64,000 bases of DNA from Puccinellia tenuiflora (lineage: Eukaryota; Streptophyta; Magnoliopsida; Poales; Poaceae), in the NCBI GenBank assembly GCA_012064385.1, contig QRDG01000861.1:1-64000 (forward strand), read 5' to 3'. Positions 31,756 to 44,800 of the stretch are shown here, piece after piece. The position numbers were made by a program, and so were the translations under genes. The notes beneath the pieces were generated by a model. That model was not told the origin of the DNA and searched no databases. It saw only the letters and a program-made list of their open reading frames with translations. Each line of letters starts with the position of its first letter. The first letter of the stretch is position 1.

Positions 31756-34298
31756 GCTCTCTTTTGTCAACTCTTACTTTTATTAGGGCATCATTGAAAT
31801 CATTGCGCCTAGCTAAAAGGCGTTAAAGAAAAGCGCTTTGGGAGGCAACCCATTATGTTTTTACTTTCAGTTTTACTTAGTCATGAAGTTGTTGCCTCTG
31901 TATCAATTTCATTGTATCTTTTTCTTTTGGTTTTTTGTGCCAAGTTTAGCCTATAATGCATTAAAAGTACGAGGTATTGTTTTGCTGTCGAGAAACACAT
32001 TTTTGTCCTTCACTGTTCGAAATTCCAGAAAATCTCTGAATTTTATCCTTTTCTGATATTTTTAGAAAGCAAGTCTGATACTTTTATCTATCTTTCGTTA
32101 GTTTTGAGTTTTCTAATTTGAGCTACAGTAGTGTCTTGAAAAATTCAATCTTCACAGACTGTTCAGTTTTTGACAGATTCTACTTTTATTTTGTATTCGT
32201 CTCTTTACTATCGTCAAATGTGATACTCTTGGGGAGGAGTGCCACATTGAGGCTTAGTGAACAGTAGCTAATGCCCAATAAAGTTTTTTGCAATTTGTCT
32301 TGAGTTGAACATATGTGCATTTTAATTTATGAGCACTAACCGTCTAATCAGTTTATAAGAAGTTTTGTGTGAAAGGAGTTTTTAAGTTCCAAAGGAGAGG
32401 ATAATGAAGAAATTGAAGATGGATCAAAGCTCAAGCTTGGGGATGCCCCATGGCACCCCCTCTGAATATCAAGAACCATCAAGCATCAAAGCTTGGGGAT
32501 GCCCAAGGCATCCCCTCTTCTTCAACGACTATCATGAGGTCGTCTTCTTTGAACTAAGTTTTTATCACTTTACATATTATGTGCTATGCTTGGAGCGTCT
32601 TTTTACTTTCAGTTTTGTTTGTTTGTTTGTTTGCTGGTCATGTCCTTGTTGGATCCTAGCTTTATTTGTGTGGGAGAGAGACACGCTCCGCTTTTTCATT
32701 TGAATACTCCTTTGCTTCGCTTATATCTTGTTGAGTATTCTTAGCTACTGTTTGTTTGCTAGTAAGCTCTCGCTTTTAGCTTTTATCTTGTTTAGGGCTG
32801 CTAGTAGTTGATGTTAAACTCTTTTGTTCTTCACTTATATTTCTTGGAGAGTTGTTATTGATAAATTGCTTGAATTGTCAAAGTGACAAAATGCTATTCA
32901 TGTGATATTGGAATGAAATGAAAGCCTGCATAGTCTTGTAGATCATTGTGTGGATACTTGATACTTCTCATTTGTTTTGAGATATTAAGATGAATGCTTA
33001 AACTTGCTGGTTATTTGAGTGGAATTGATTAGTAAAGAAATACGGTTAAAAGCTTGAAACTGTGTGGTGTTTCGTAGTTGCTAATTCATAAAGCTAATCT
33101 TTCCATCAAAAGAATTGTTTAGTTAACAAGGGAGACGGTGTGGAGCTTTTATGGTTATGATTGACTAATGTCTTATGTTACTCTGTTACCGGTTAATGTT
33201 AGATATTTGCTTCAAATACCCCTATTGCTAAGCCCAAAAATTCGTACTGAGTGTAGAGTTCACTCGTGCATCCAAATCCCAAAGCCAAACTATCTTGCCA
33301 GCTGAGTCCACCATAACTACCTATACATGGTATTTCTTGCCATTCCAAGTAAATTTGTCATGTGCTATCTTTAAAATATTCAAAATACTCCTTTTTGTGC
33401 CTCTGTTTTTAAGCTCATGAGAAAGTAGTAGAGAGCTAGATATAACTTGTGACAAACAAGGTCATCTCCCTCCTTTTACCCGGTGTCGATGGTTTACGTC
33501 TTCACTTGAATCAACCCGAGAGTAGCTTAAGCAAAATATAAATATAACTCACCATTCTCCTTCGCGCAATGAAAATCTGAGAAATCAGCTCAAAACATTG
33601 GATATTGGTGAAACCAAGGAGAAAGAGGAATGTAATCGTTCCTCTAAAAACCAGCTGCTCTCACAAGTCTAAAAGCCTTGCTTGTTATGGGGGACTAGAT
33701 AGCTTCTCTGTTGTGAAATCGTTGACGAAAGCATGCATCTCTCAAAATTGTTTTACTTCTGTTTTCTAAAAATAAAAATCTCTAGCACATGACTAATCCC
33801 TGTTTCTCTCTGCGAAGGGCCTTTCTTTTACTTTTAATGTTGAGTCAGTTTTCCTTTTCCTTTTATCTCCACCAAAGCAAACATCTAGCATTGACCCTGG
33901 GTATCATTGATCATATTGCATCGTCAGATTAAACATGAATATTTGATTTTACCGTTGGAAGTTGAAGCTTTTTGCTAATACTTATATCTTCTTTGTTTTG
34001 ATTCTCAAACACTTTTGTCATGGAACTATTACCTTTGAGAATTAATCAAATATGTGGATCACATTGCTTTCATGTCTTTAACGTACTATTTATGAAAGGT
34101 CTTGCTTGAATGATTCAACTTGGTTATTTGTTGCTTTCTTGCTATCAACTATAGACATTTGTTTTGTATCACTTCATTCACATCCTATGCTTTACATTAT
34201 TATCTTGATCATGATTGTGTTGGTTGCATGTCTCATCAAATATTATTTTGTTATCACTTACCTACTCGAGGACGAGTAGGAGTTAAACTTGGGGATGC
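31756..34298 (+). other. E1 internal region without coding sequence
   Basis: About 2.5 kb of AT-rich DNA with no domain-bearing frame. A conserved phrase 'gcttggggatgccc' appears near 32436 and 32491, and the polypurine-like 'cttggggatgc' ends just before the 3' LTR (34299). Much of it is also present in E3 (62168-63319), so it is a family feature and not random debris. Confidence 0.75.
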
Positions 34299-34715
34299 TG
34301 ATAATGTCAAACGCATCTATAATTTTTGATTGATCCATGCTAGTTTTGTGATATTGTCACATGTTCCTATTATCATATTACATCATTTTTATGGATTTTG
34401 TCGGACTACTATTGACAAGATGCCTAGTGCCAGTTTTTGCTGTTTTTGTATTTAAGAAAAATTACTTCTGGAAATATTCTCGGGGAATTTTTATTCGACG
34501 GAAGGCACCAGGAGACCAAAGGGCGACCTGGGGGCCACTCACAGGCCAGGGGCGGCCCCCTACCGCGGCCCTAGGGCAGCCCACGGGTGGGACCCGCCCC
34601 TGCCCTGTGGGCACCCCCTCGGCCCCCTCCGACGCCTATAAAATCCCATTAAACCTAAAAACGTCGAGGCGGCCATTATTTTCCAGAGAAGTCACCCCGA
34701 CGCACCGTCACCGTA
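34299..34715 (+). repeat. E1 3' LTR, first part
   Basis: It begins TGATAATGTCAAACGCATC, diverged from the 5' LTR start, and includes TATAAAA (34637-34643). It is cut at 34715 by L1, with CCGTA as left flank. Confidence 0.88.
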
Positions 34716-36691
34716 TGTAACGCCCCAAGATCGGTACTATGCAGACTTGAGCGATTCCCGCCAAATCCGCATAATAACGATCCTAAAGGATGCCCACCAG
34801 GCATAACGTGCACGTCGCAACACACACGTTATGCAGGTGGAATTGTGATAACATTACAACAGTTCTCGATGGAACCCACAAAAGAGCATATATACAACAA
34901 CGACTCACAGAGTCAAGAGCAAAAGATACAATACAAAGATCCAAAATAACAACGGAAGCGGGTAGCGTCCGGCTACGGACAAGAAACAAATTGGACTAAG
35001 AGTCCTGAAGATAAACGAGGGCACCATATCCCTGCCCAGGCCAAGCCGGAGGGATTCCCAAGCTAACGTCGTCAGACTTCAAACCTGTTGGCTGTATTGG
35101 AATAGCAGCCCCGAAGGGGTCAGTACTAGTAGAAGTACTGGCAAGTAATACTCACAAGATATCAAAGCTGGAATTCCAGGGAAAAGGGGTAGTGATGAAG
35201 TGGCGGCAAGCAGCACTAACAACTTATAGAGACACGCTACAACATTCGTCTATCAGAGACAAGGTAAGAGAGCGCATAAGGAACCAACTATACTACTCAC
35301 CACATCGAAAACCCGCCCAAGTATTACTCCCTCGATCAACCACCCGCGAGGAAGCAATCAGGGCAACTCACACGGTTGAGAAATTTTATGAGTTATTTAT
35401 TCAAGTGATCTATCTTACTAGTCAAGTTATAATCATTAGGTGCAAGTTGTCTATGATCTTTTTAGCCAGCGCATTTCACCAAGTCGTCCATAACCGCGGA
35501 CACGGCTTTTCGAAAAGATTTCACCCTGCAGCAGGGATGCACCAATGAACCCACACGCATCGAAACACTCGCTCAGAGGTGTACCGGTGGAGCGTTCGAC
35601 GCAATACTTCCCTTCTCTACAAACAAGTCCAGGGAGCCACCTAGCTAGGACTGATCCACCTTGAGAGTCCGGCCGAAGCTTCGAGGTGGGCCTAACCGTT
35701 GCGTGAACGGCTTCGGGAGGAACACTCATACGATTGCCCTCCTTCCACATGCAGTAAACGCCCATGCCGCAAGCCCTACCGTAAAGTAACCACGTATCCA
35801 TCATCATCTTACCTTCACATCAACATCATCGTAATACGCGCGCAAAAGGAAACACCCGAACTAAGTTGTTGCTCCTGGACAGGTTTGAGGATCCGGTAAT
35901 AGATTGCGGGGAGGCCCATAGAACTCCCACATGTGGTTAGTGTGCTCAGTCTTGGATCAGTGGAAAAGAACTCGGGTCCTAAGCGACACTAGCAGAACAA
36001 ATCACCACGATTGTCCTTCCGCCGGTGCCTTATCTTTATTATGATATTCCCATCACAACAGAAATTAAAGATTACCATTTTAGTTGAGCCTAGCTATCAT
36101 GTTATCAACAAGACTAGAAAAGGAGATAACAGGACTCAAGCAAGGCACCTAAGCATGCACTAGGACTCGCAGGGCTAACAAGGTAAACAAACAACAGGTT
36201 AATAGGATGTGGGGGTGTGGCTATATCATGGCTGCAAGGTAAACATGCAATAGGATCGGGACTCAAGCATCGATACATAAGGCTAGCAAGGAACAAAAGA
36301 TAGGACGAGTAAGAGACAGAAAACAAGCAAAGATAGTAAGGGAGTATCACTTTCCTGCAATCCGGTAGAGATAGCAGAACCTGTCGTTACTCACATCAAC
36401 TCAACGTCCTATTCCCGAAGAAGCAACGAACACTGGAAGCGCAAAAGATGCATTTTACTTCTACGACAAAAGAACTGGCATGTTGATGACATGATGCATG
36501 ACAAATTAAATGCGATTCAATTTTATTCCCTATCACATGGCAAAACATTTTAAATGGGATCGGTGCATAATATAGATGCACCGGACAAATCCCATAATTA
36601 GTTGATTTAATTCGACTAAATGGGTAAAGATGCGATGGTAATTAAGCATGCATGATTTTATAAGATACGCATATATGGTATAAGGTTAGGG

Positions 36692-38275
36692 TTGGGGGCA
36701 CACATCGGATTCGGGGGATCTTCGGATTTGGAACCACCGTCTTCGGATCAGAGAGGAAGTAGTCGAAGTAGTCGAAGTAGTCGTTCTGTCCGGAGTCTAA
36801 GTAGTCGAGGTAGTCGACGTTGTGGAAGTAGTCATACTCGGGGCGTCATTGTGGCGGACCTTGGCGTTCCGGTCTTCGGAGTCGACGGGGTCCGGGGCGT
36901 CGGGGGTTGCGGACATCGAGCATCTCGGACACGCATGAAGGCGGCCGGCACAAACGGGCATCGAATCGGACAACTTGGCGCGTCGTCGTTGTTCACACAT
37001 CGGGGAAGATCTTGTCGTACCCACGGTGGTCGTCGAGTCGCACTTGTCGTATCCACGGTCGTCGACCTTGTCGTTGCACGGCACCGGAGACGGAAACGGG
37101 GAACTCGGCCTTCGGGCTTCACGGCGGAAACAGCTTCACGACGAGAAACTCCGGGGAATGGTTTCACGGAGGCAGGCACGCACATCACAGAACACGCTGG
37201 GGAAAATGGGGAATGTCGGGAAACAGATTCACGTCGGGAACGACCGGGGAACACGACAACGGGAACAGAAACACATCAGGAACGCGTCACAGGGAGACAC
37301 GAAACGGCCGCACAGGCGGGCACGAACAAAGGCATCGGGGATGGCAGCAGCACGGGCACGAGCTGGATGCAGGGAGGGCAGCTCGTGCACGAGGAGGCGC
37401 GGCTCGGGCTACAGAGGGCTCGCGCGCGGGGACGAGTTGCAGGAGAAGACGACGGCCAGGGAGGAGAGGAGCACGACGGGGATGACGGCGCGCCGGAGCT
37501 GGAGCAGGGGAGGCCGGAGCAGGGGACCAGCCGGAAGGAGCTGGGCGTGGGCCACGGGCCACTGGAGGAGGCGCTCGGGGTGGAGAGGCAGGGGCGACGG
37601 CGAGGCGGTCAGGTGCGGGGAGCGAAGAGCAAGGAGGAGGTATGGGAGAGAGCAGGCCGGGGAGGCAGGTGGAGCGCGCGGTGGCAGGGGCGGCAAGGAG
37701 GACGGCGCCGGGGTGAGGTGGCCGGTGCGGGTGGAGAGGCAGAGGACGTCGGGAGGCGAGGATGAGCGGGTCGACGACACGCTTGAGGAGGAAAAGAGAG
37801 GGCCGGGCCGAGCGGAGACCAGGGCGACGACGGGCGGCGACGGGTGAGGAGCAGCAAGGGCGGCCGGAAGAGGCAGGGCGCGGCAGCGCATGGGGAGAGC
37901 CGTCCAGGGGCGGGGATCGAGCGGGGAGGAGAGGAGGAAGAAGGCGGGGTCGGGAGAGGGAGGATGCGGGTGCTGCGTGCGGGAGGGAGGAAGGAGAAAG
38001 GTGAGAGGGAGAGAGGAAAAAGAAAAAGGGAAAGAGGGAAAAAGAAAAAGAAAGAAAAGGGAGAGAGGGGGAAAAAGAGAAAAGGAGAGGGGTGGGAGGA
38101 CCTGTTTGCGAAACCCAGAAAAATAAGGAGGGTGGCTGCAAAAAGGGAGGGGGTAGGAACAGAAAAAGCCAGAGGGAAACTAGGGCAAACCCTAGGGTTG
38201 GAGGCTAGGTGGGCTTGGGCCAGGTTTTGGGCTTCTCTCTCGCGTCTCAAAACATTTTATTTTGCAAAAAATTAA
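36692..38275. other. GC-rich block in the L1 LTR, frames on both strands
   Basis: Long frames occur here on both strands (for example 36692-37765 plus and 38141-37287 minus) but are dominated by Arg/Gly/Ser/Pro and overlap each other. A short 'gtagtcgaa' microsatellite (36762-36820) starts the block. It occupies the same LTR region as the GC-rich block in the solo LTR at 11960-12690 and is best read as an untranslated leader. Confidence 0.65.
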
Positions 38276-38475
38276 TTTGGCAATTAATTTTAGAAAACGG
38301 GGACGACTGTTTTGATAAAATATTTTCTGTCAATTTTTTTTAGAAACTAAAATAGGGTTTAATAAAAATAATTTTTATTGCCAAAAATATGCGATGCGAT
38401 GATGCTAATGTCATGATGATGCCAAAAATAAAATAACAGGCAATTCTAATTTGGGGAAAAACCCCGGGCATTACA

Positions 38476-38916
38476 ACCGACACCACTAACAAGGGATCTC
38501 ACCCCGAGATCCATGCTACCGTCGGGGGGAAGAAGAGCAAGGTAAACTATCGAATATTCTCGCGCCATGTTGATTTCCTCGACACCAGTAACAAGAGGTT
38601 CTTGCTCATGTCGATGGCGATGACCTTCCGTCGAGATTACTTACAAGATCGGACCTATTAGGATAAAAGGCAAGAGATCGTCCACCCATGAAGATGCTAT
38701 AACCGGAAGATAGATAAGATAGAAGATTTAAATCACACAGGGGTAAGAGAGGAAATAGAATAGAGGTAAGGAGTAAACAAGCATTCCTATTGAGATCTTT
38801 TCAAATAACTTTAATAAAATAGTTTTGACACTCTACAACAACGACCATTAGCTAGGGTATCCTACAGGCTGACTGGACCCGCGGGGTATCGAAAAACCAG
38901 AGCTTTGATACCACTT
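38476..38916 (-). other. L1 internal domain (441 bp) with primer binding site
   Basis: The whole space between the two L1 LTRs contains no frame of note. The primer site is at 38902-38913 on the minus strand. The polypurine tract on the other side is weak ('agtggtgtcggt'). Confidence 0.78.
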
Positions 38917-39053
38917 TGTAACGCCCCAAGATCGGTACTACGCAGACTTGAGCGATTCCCGCCAAATCCGCATAATAACGATCCTAAAGGACGCCCACCA
39001 GGCATAACGTGCACGTCGCAACACACACATTATGCGGGTGGAATTGTGATAAC

Positions 39054-39655
39054 TTAATACCATTGGGTGACAGGCTGGATAGTGATCCCACGATGGACTT
39101 TTTAGACAAAGATGCAGTTGGACTCAATGGTCTTTGTTCATTGTCGTGATGCCTCCATAAATATTATCATGTTCTCTTTGTCATAGCTAGATTAAGTTTG
39201 TGTTATAATCTTGTCAATTGCCTAGCTGTAATTTGTTTACCCATCATATGAGTGTTTTATTTACTTGAGAGACTCCACTAGTGAACCCTTGGCCCCCGTT
39301 CCATCTTTTTACATTGATTGCAACCTTTATTTATCACTTTTCATCATCATTACTCCACTGGTCCATTTTCTTATTTTCATGTATTTCACTATACAATTAA
39401 CAACTTTGTTTTCTGCGAGACCGGAAAGATTGACAACCTTTCCGCCATTGGGGGCAAAGTATTTTGGTTGAGTGTGTGCAGGTCCACATCTATTGAAGAT
39501 TAAGCGCCATAGATCTTAAACATTCACTTTGTTGTTGATTTCAATGTCCTACTGGTTCGATAAACCTCGGTTCGTTAATGAGGGAAAACTGCTACTTGCT
39601 ACATCTCCATGCCTTCACTTGGGGCACCACCCAACGCATCATTCGCCGATTAGCA
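39054..39655 (+). repeat. E1 3' LTR, last part
   Basis: It matches 29975-30578 from TTAATACC to GATTAGCA with scattered substitutions. Only the final 600 bases remain; the middle of this LTR was lost with the right end of L1. Confidence 0.88.
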
Positions 39656-39660
39656 GTGTG

Positions 39661-39987
39661 TGCCCCAAGATCGTTGTAAAGGCTCCGGATTCCGCCTTGA
39701 AGGATTCCGATAGTGGAAGGTGAACCTAACCCTTGGGGTGAGGTTCATCGGAGAATAGGGTGAAGCCTTTTGTGGCGTCTTGAGTAGGCCTTTTGTGGCG
39801 AGCTCACACCCCTCCAACGAGACGTACTCCTTTAACAAGGAGGAACTCGGGAATACATCCTCGTCTCCGCGTGCCTCGGTTATTTCTATACCCGAGCTCT
39901 TTACTTATGCAATTTACATTGTGATAGCCTTTGTGCTTGATGTCATATATATTGCTATCACCTTGTTGATATTTTGCTTAGCATAAG
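39661..39987 (+). repeat. SIRE-like 5' LTR, second part
   Basis: It follows the E1 target duplication and aligns with about 25185-25570 of the solo LTR (both end 'ttgcttagcataag'). About 150 bases of LTR that should follow are absent. Confidence 0.82.
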
Positions 39988-41869
39988 TGTTGGGAATATG
40001 CCCTAGAGGCAATAATAAAATGGTTTATTAGCATATTCATGTTTATGATAATAGTTTATTATCCATGCTATAATTGTATTAACCGGAAACATAATACATG
40101 TGTGGAATATAAACAACCAGGTGTCCCTAGTAAGCCTCTACCGGACTGGTTCGTTAGTCAAGAGATGGTTAGAGTTTCCTAACCATGGACTTGTTACAGT
40201 CACTTGATAACGGAGTCATATCATTAGGAGTAATGATGTGATGGACAAGACCCGATATTAAAGAGTTGCAATTGATCGTGTCACACAAGTTTCATTGCCA
40301 ACACTTTTAGTATGCCAAGTATAGTTTCCTTAGACCATGAGATTATGTCACTCCCGTTTACCGGAGGAATGCTTTGTGGACATCAAACATCACTTCGTAA
40401 CTGGGTGATTATAAAGGTGGCTTTCAGGTATCTCCGATGGTATTTGTTGGGTGACATGAATCAAGAGTGGGATTTGTCCTTCCTTGTGACGGAAAAGATA
40501 TCTCTGGGCCCTCTCGGTAATATAGCATCAGAAAGGTTGCAACCATGTGATTAAGTGTTAATCACGGAGATCCTATATTATGGACGAGTAAAGAGAATTT
40601 GCCAGGTAATGAGATGAAACTAGATATGGAGATATCGACGATCGAATCTCGGGCAAATTAAATATCGGTGAGACAAAGGGAATCGTATACGAGATTAAGA
40701 ATCTCCGGCATCGTGGTTCAATCGATAAGGAACTTCGTTGAATATGTAGGAGTCAATATGGGCATCCCGGTCCCGCTATTGATTATTGATATGATCATGT
40801 CTGCATGTTCTCGAACCCGTAGGGTCACACACTTAACGCTCTGATGTAGCTAGGGTTAGTGATGAGATAATTGATGGTATGAACGAATGGTGATTCAGAG
40901 TCTCGGATAGGATCCCGGACATCACGAGGAGTTCCGGAGTGGTCCGGAGAATAAGATTCATATAAGGAAAGTTGTTTCCGGAGGTATCGGAAAAGTTCCG
41001 GGATTTTCTGGAAGGGTTCCGGAATATTCTAGAAGGTTCTAGAGGAGTCTAGAAGTGGGTCCCATAGGAGTATGGGGCTCACATGGGATAAAGGGGTGGT
41101 GGACTGGCCTAAAGGGCCAGCCGCACCACCTGCCCCAAAGGGGCCCATGCAGGCTGAAGGCCCAAGTGGGGGGGGCGGCCAAAACCCTAGGGGGCTGGCT
41201 TGGGGGCCAAGCCTCCCCAGCCGCCGGCCCTAAGAGGGCAAGGGGCGCAGCCCCCCTGGCCACCTATATAAGGAGGGGCTGGGGGAGGGCTGCCGCACCC
41301 CTGGAGCTCCCTCCTACCCTAGCCGCCGCACCCCTCCCCTGCCGCACCCCTCCCCTGCCGCACCACCTCCCCTTGGCGCCACCCCTCCCCGTAGGGCTGC
41401 CGCCATCTCCTCCACCAAAGTTTCTGCACCACCCCTAGCCGTAGGGATGCTGCACCATGCCCTCCTCTCCCTCTCCTCTTGCTTGGCTTAGCGAAGCCCT
41501 GCTCGTGGAGACTACACCATCAACGCCACCACAACCGTCGTGGTGCCGAGATCCATCTAGCCACGTCCTCCTCACTTGCGGGATCATGGAGAGGACGTAT
41601 ACATCGAGCTGTATGTGTGGATACCGCGGAGGTGCTGCCCGTTGTGGCACTTCATCGGATTGGATCTTCGAGGAAATACATCTCCTCGCGACTAGATGAG
41701 TCTAGTTGCGGGGATCGACTAGCCAACCCCTGCACCGACAAAACGCGTTTGTTCAATCTTCATGGGTAAGAGATTGGATCTAACCTTCGCTACTTTCGTC
41801 TAATAGATCTAGATCCTTGGGGTTTCTTCCGCTTGTTTCGTAGGAAAAATTTTGTTTTCTATGCAACGA
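39988..41869 (+). repeat. Angela-like LTR, copy 1
   Basis: About 1.88 kb from TGTTGGGAATATG to ATGCAACGA, with TATA box TATATAA at 41265-41271. It carries two short GC segments that are absent from copy 2. An 80-codon frame at 40312 recurs in copy 2 but is only LTR sequence. Confidence 0.9.
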
Positions 41870-41878
41870 CCCCTTCAG

Positions 41879-41890
41879 TGGTATCAGAGC
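41879..41890 (+). promoter_or_regulatory. Primer binding site, Angela-like copy 1
   Basis: TGGTATCAGAGC is complementary to the 3' end of the initiator Met tRNA, a few bases past the LTR. Confidence 0.9.
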
Positions 41891-44800
41891 CTAGATCTAT
41901 TCGTAGATGTTGGTGCGATTAGAACACAAGGAGTTGTGGGCATTGATATTTTATGTTGCTACCTTCTAGCGTGCACTTTGCATCTTTGCGGTACTGTGAG
42001 ATTGAAGCGGCCCGGACCAACTTTACTCGTCCACGCACGAGAGACCGGTTCCACGATTGACATGCAACTTGTTTTGCATAAGTGGCTGGCGGGTGTCTGT
42101 TTCTCTTGCTTTAGTGAAGATGCAATTTTCAATGGAAGGCCTTTCAAAAGGATGAGTAAATAAGCAACTACTATATCACCGTTGTGGTTTTGCGTAGATT
42201 AGAACGGTTCTATCTCGTTGACCCAAGCCACGTAAAAATTGCATAAACAAAGTAGAGGACGTCTAACTTGTTTTTGCAGAGGGGGTCATGTGATGTGGTA
42301 TGGCCAATATGTGATTTGTGATAATGTATGCAATGATCATGTTTGTAATCTTTCGCGACTTGCATGTCGTCGAGTACGGCAACCGGCAGGAGCCATATGG
42401 TTGTCTTTTATTTTATGTGACCTGCGTGTCATTGAATCACCATGTAATTGCTTTACTTTATTGCTAAGAGTAGCATTAGTTATAGTTGCAATAGTTGGTG
42501 GACAACCATGGTGATGGCGCCACGATGATGGAGATCATGCCGGTGATGGAGATCATGTCGGTGCTTTGGAGATGGAGATCAAAGGCACAAGAAGAAAGGC
42601 CATATCATATCACAATTATGAATTGCATGTGATGTTAATCCTTTTTATGCACCTTATTGTTATGCTTAGATGTGATCGCGACGGTAGCATGATAAGGTGA
42701 TCTCTCACGTTAATATCAAGATGTGTTCTTCCCTAGTATGCACCGTTGCCAAAGTTCTTCGTTTCGAAGCACCACGTGATGATCGGGTGTGATAGATTCT
42801 ACGTTCACATACAATGGGTGTAAGCCAGTTTACACATGCGAAAATACTACGGTTTACTTGACGAGCCTAGCATGTACAGACATGGCCTCGGAACACAAGA
42901 ACCGAAAGGTTAAACACGAGTCATATGGATGATATGATCAACATGGTGATGTTCACCATTGAAGCTACATCATCTCACGTGATGATCGGTTGTGGTGTAG
43001 TGGATTTGGATCGTGTGTCACTAAACAACCAGAGAGATGTTGAGTTTAGTGGGAGTTCATTAAGATGAACTGAAATTATCATAAATCAAAAGTCCAGATG
43101 TCTTTGCAAAAATCCTTGTAGATCATGGCCGACTACGGTAGTCTGTTCGTTGCTGAAAAACTGTGTCTCGATGGGTCAAATTTGTTGAGTAGTACCTGCG
43201 TCCTGAAAGAAGTCCTACACACCAATGCTCAGCTCTACGTGCTAGAAGAACCAATAGGAGATAAACCCAAATATTTCTACAAGCAATGAAGAGTACATGG
43301 AGTGGTTTTGAACCACCTACTTGAAAAGTCAAGTGGATGATGTGCACCTTCATGAATTCTGACCTAAGTAGACAATTCAAGAACTTGACTACAATGGAGA
43401 TTGTAGATGAGCTGAAAAATAGTTTTTAGCACAAGTTAGAATTGTAAGGTTCGAATGTCCGAATGGTTTTCTTTCACTCAAGATGAAAGAGAACACTTGC
43501 TTGGAACAACACCTGAGGATAATGCATGCGATACATCATCATCTAGTGCTTGTTTGGAACCACGGGATGAATGACGGTTTCGCGATAGATGGGGTGATAC
43601 GCTAGTTTCTCCCCAGCTTCAAGAATTATGTCGGAGACTAGGTCATGGGAAGGGATTTGATCACTTTCTGTGAGTTTGTGTCTTGGCTGCGTCATGTCAA
43701 AGTGGAACCCATAGCAAGAGAAGTTGACAATGCAGAAAGTGTATAGTGATATACAAGTTATAAGTGTTTAAGTCCAAATTGCAATTGTGGCGGTTTCAAT
43801 AAGTATTTGATACTCATTCTGTTTTATGAAAACAGAACCTGCTGCTTGAGATTTGCATAAAGGATCTGGGAAGACGTTGCGGAATGGTGGCAATCAAGGA
43901 GTTGATGCTGGCAACGATCTGTCTCTACATTTATCTTTTTTGATTAGAGGATTTGAATGAGTTTTTGTAATCGAATTGAGTGTGATCTTTAAATTAGTGT
44001 GTCTCGGTTTCTGAGACGGTTATTCATGTTAAAGACAAGTGGTTGTTCTATTTTCATGAATAATTCTTTTTGATGATCACGTTTCGATTATAAGATTATT
44101 GTCCTTTATTTAATCTAAACGATGATTAGTTAAACATTTATAAAATATGTGACATACTAAAATATCCAAAACTTAATAATGACAATTTTTTTGGTCGTGC
44201 TAAATATTGAATAAACATTTTGATGTTTTATCAATGCGCCTTATTGTAAGGAGTATGACTAAAATGCCACCCTTTGGAAGAGTGCCATGAGTTGCAGAAA
44301 ATAAACACAAGTGTTGGTTGTATTTTCAGCAAATGTTAGATGTCATTATTTTGTGTACTCCATCATAAATGATATGAGTTAATAGATGTATTTGTTCAAG
44401 TTATGATATTTGATGAGATCAAATAAAATTCTGGAGTTTAGGATATTAAGTTAACAAGAAAATTGAGTCTTTATGATTTGATCAAAAGAGACAAAATATT
44501 TGAGTTATATGTTAGTATGTGGACTTGTGAGAAGTGTTATCACAAATTACAATGTTTAGAATATTTCAAAGGCGTTTGATATGTCCTAAGATATTGTAAT
44601 CACACACTATTTGATATTGTGTGGTCTCAAAGAAGGGTTTTATTTCGGGGGGTTTAATAATAGCATTTAGATTTATTTGATAAACACTCTGTTTTATAAA
44701 TGAGGATCTATTTAATGATTCGCATAAACATTTTTCATATGAGTTATGAGAAAAGGTGGTTTCAATAATTATGAGATAATTAGAGACTATTGCGAATAAT

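Larger units (their letters stand above)
34716..39053 (-). mobile_element. L1: large-LTR, near-empty retroelement (minus orientation, 5' LTR truncated)
   Basis: The left LTR spans 34716-38475 (TGTAACGCCCC to CATTACA on the plus strand, 3760 bases). A second LTR copy starts at 38917 with the same TGTAACGCCCCAAGATCGG and is cut after 137 bases at 39053. Between them are only 441 bases (38476-38916). Read on the minus strand, the right LTR is the 5' one, and TGGTATCAAAGC (reverse complement of 38902-38913) directly after it is the primer site of the initiator Met tRNA type. The element has no coding sequence. Its right end is fused to the E1 3' LTR at a shared AAC (39051-39053), and about 550 bases of E1 LTR are missing there, so a deletion removed the rest. 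Confidence 0.82.
28981..39655 (+). mobile_element. E1: Sabrina/WHAM-like non-autonomous Gypsy element, complete ends
   Basis: Both LTRs end GATTAGCA, the 5' copy starts TGATACGTGTC (28981) and the 3' copy TGATAATGTC (34299). The host duplication is GTGTG (28976-28980 and 39656-39660). Joining the flanks reconstructs the SIRE-like LTR ('gtgggtgtg' then 'tgccccaagatcg'), confirming the ends. The internal region (30579-34298) has a primer site, one ORF of unknown function in gag position, and about 2.5 kb without coding sequence; no protease, reverse transcriptase or integrase. It therefore depends on another element's enzymes. L1 is inserted in its 3' LTR. Confidence 0.88.

Noticed and set aside
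36692..38275. Very long frames (up to 357 codons) in L1
   Set aside because: Mutually overlapping on both strands within an LTR; low complexity; no homology pattern recognised.
40312..40554. 80-codon frame repeated at 46838-47080
   Set aside because: Repeated only because both lie at the same place in the two Angela-like LTRs; not a gene family.
41852..42163. 103-codon frame repeated at 48329-48640
   Set aside because: It spans the LTR end and the tRNA primer site, so its conservation reflects element duplication.
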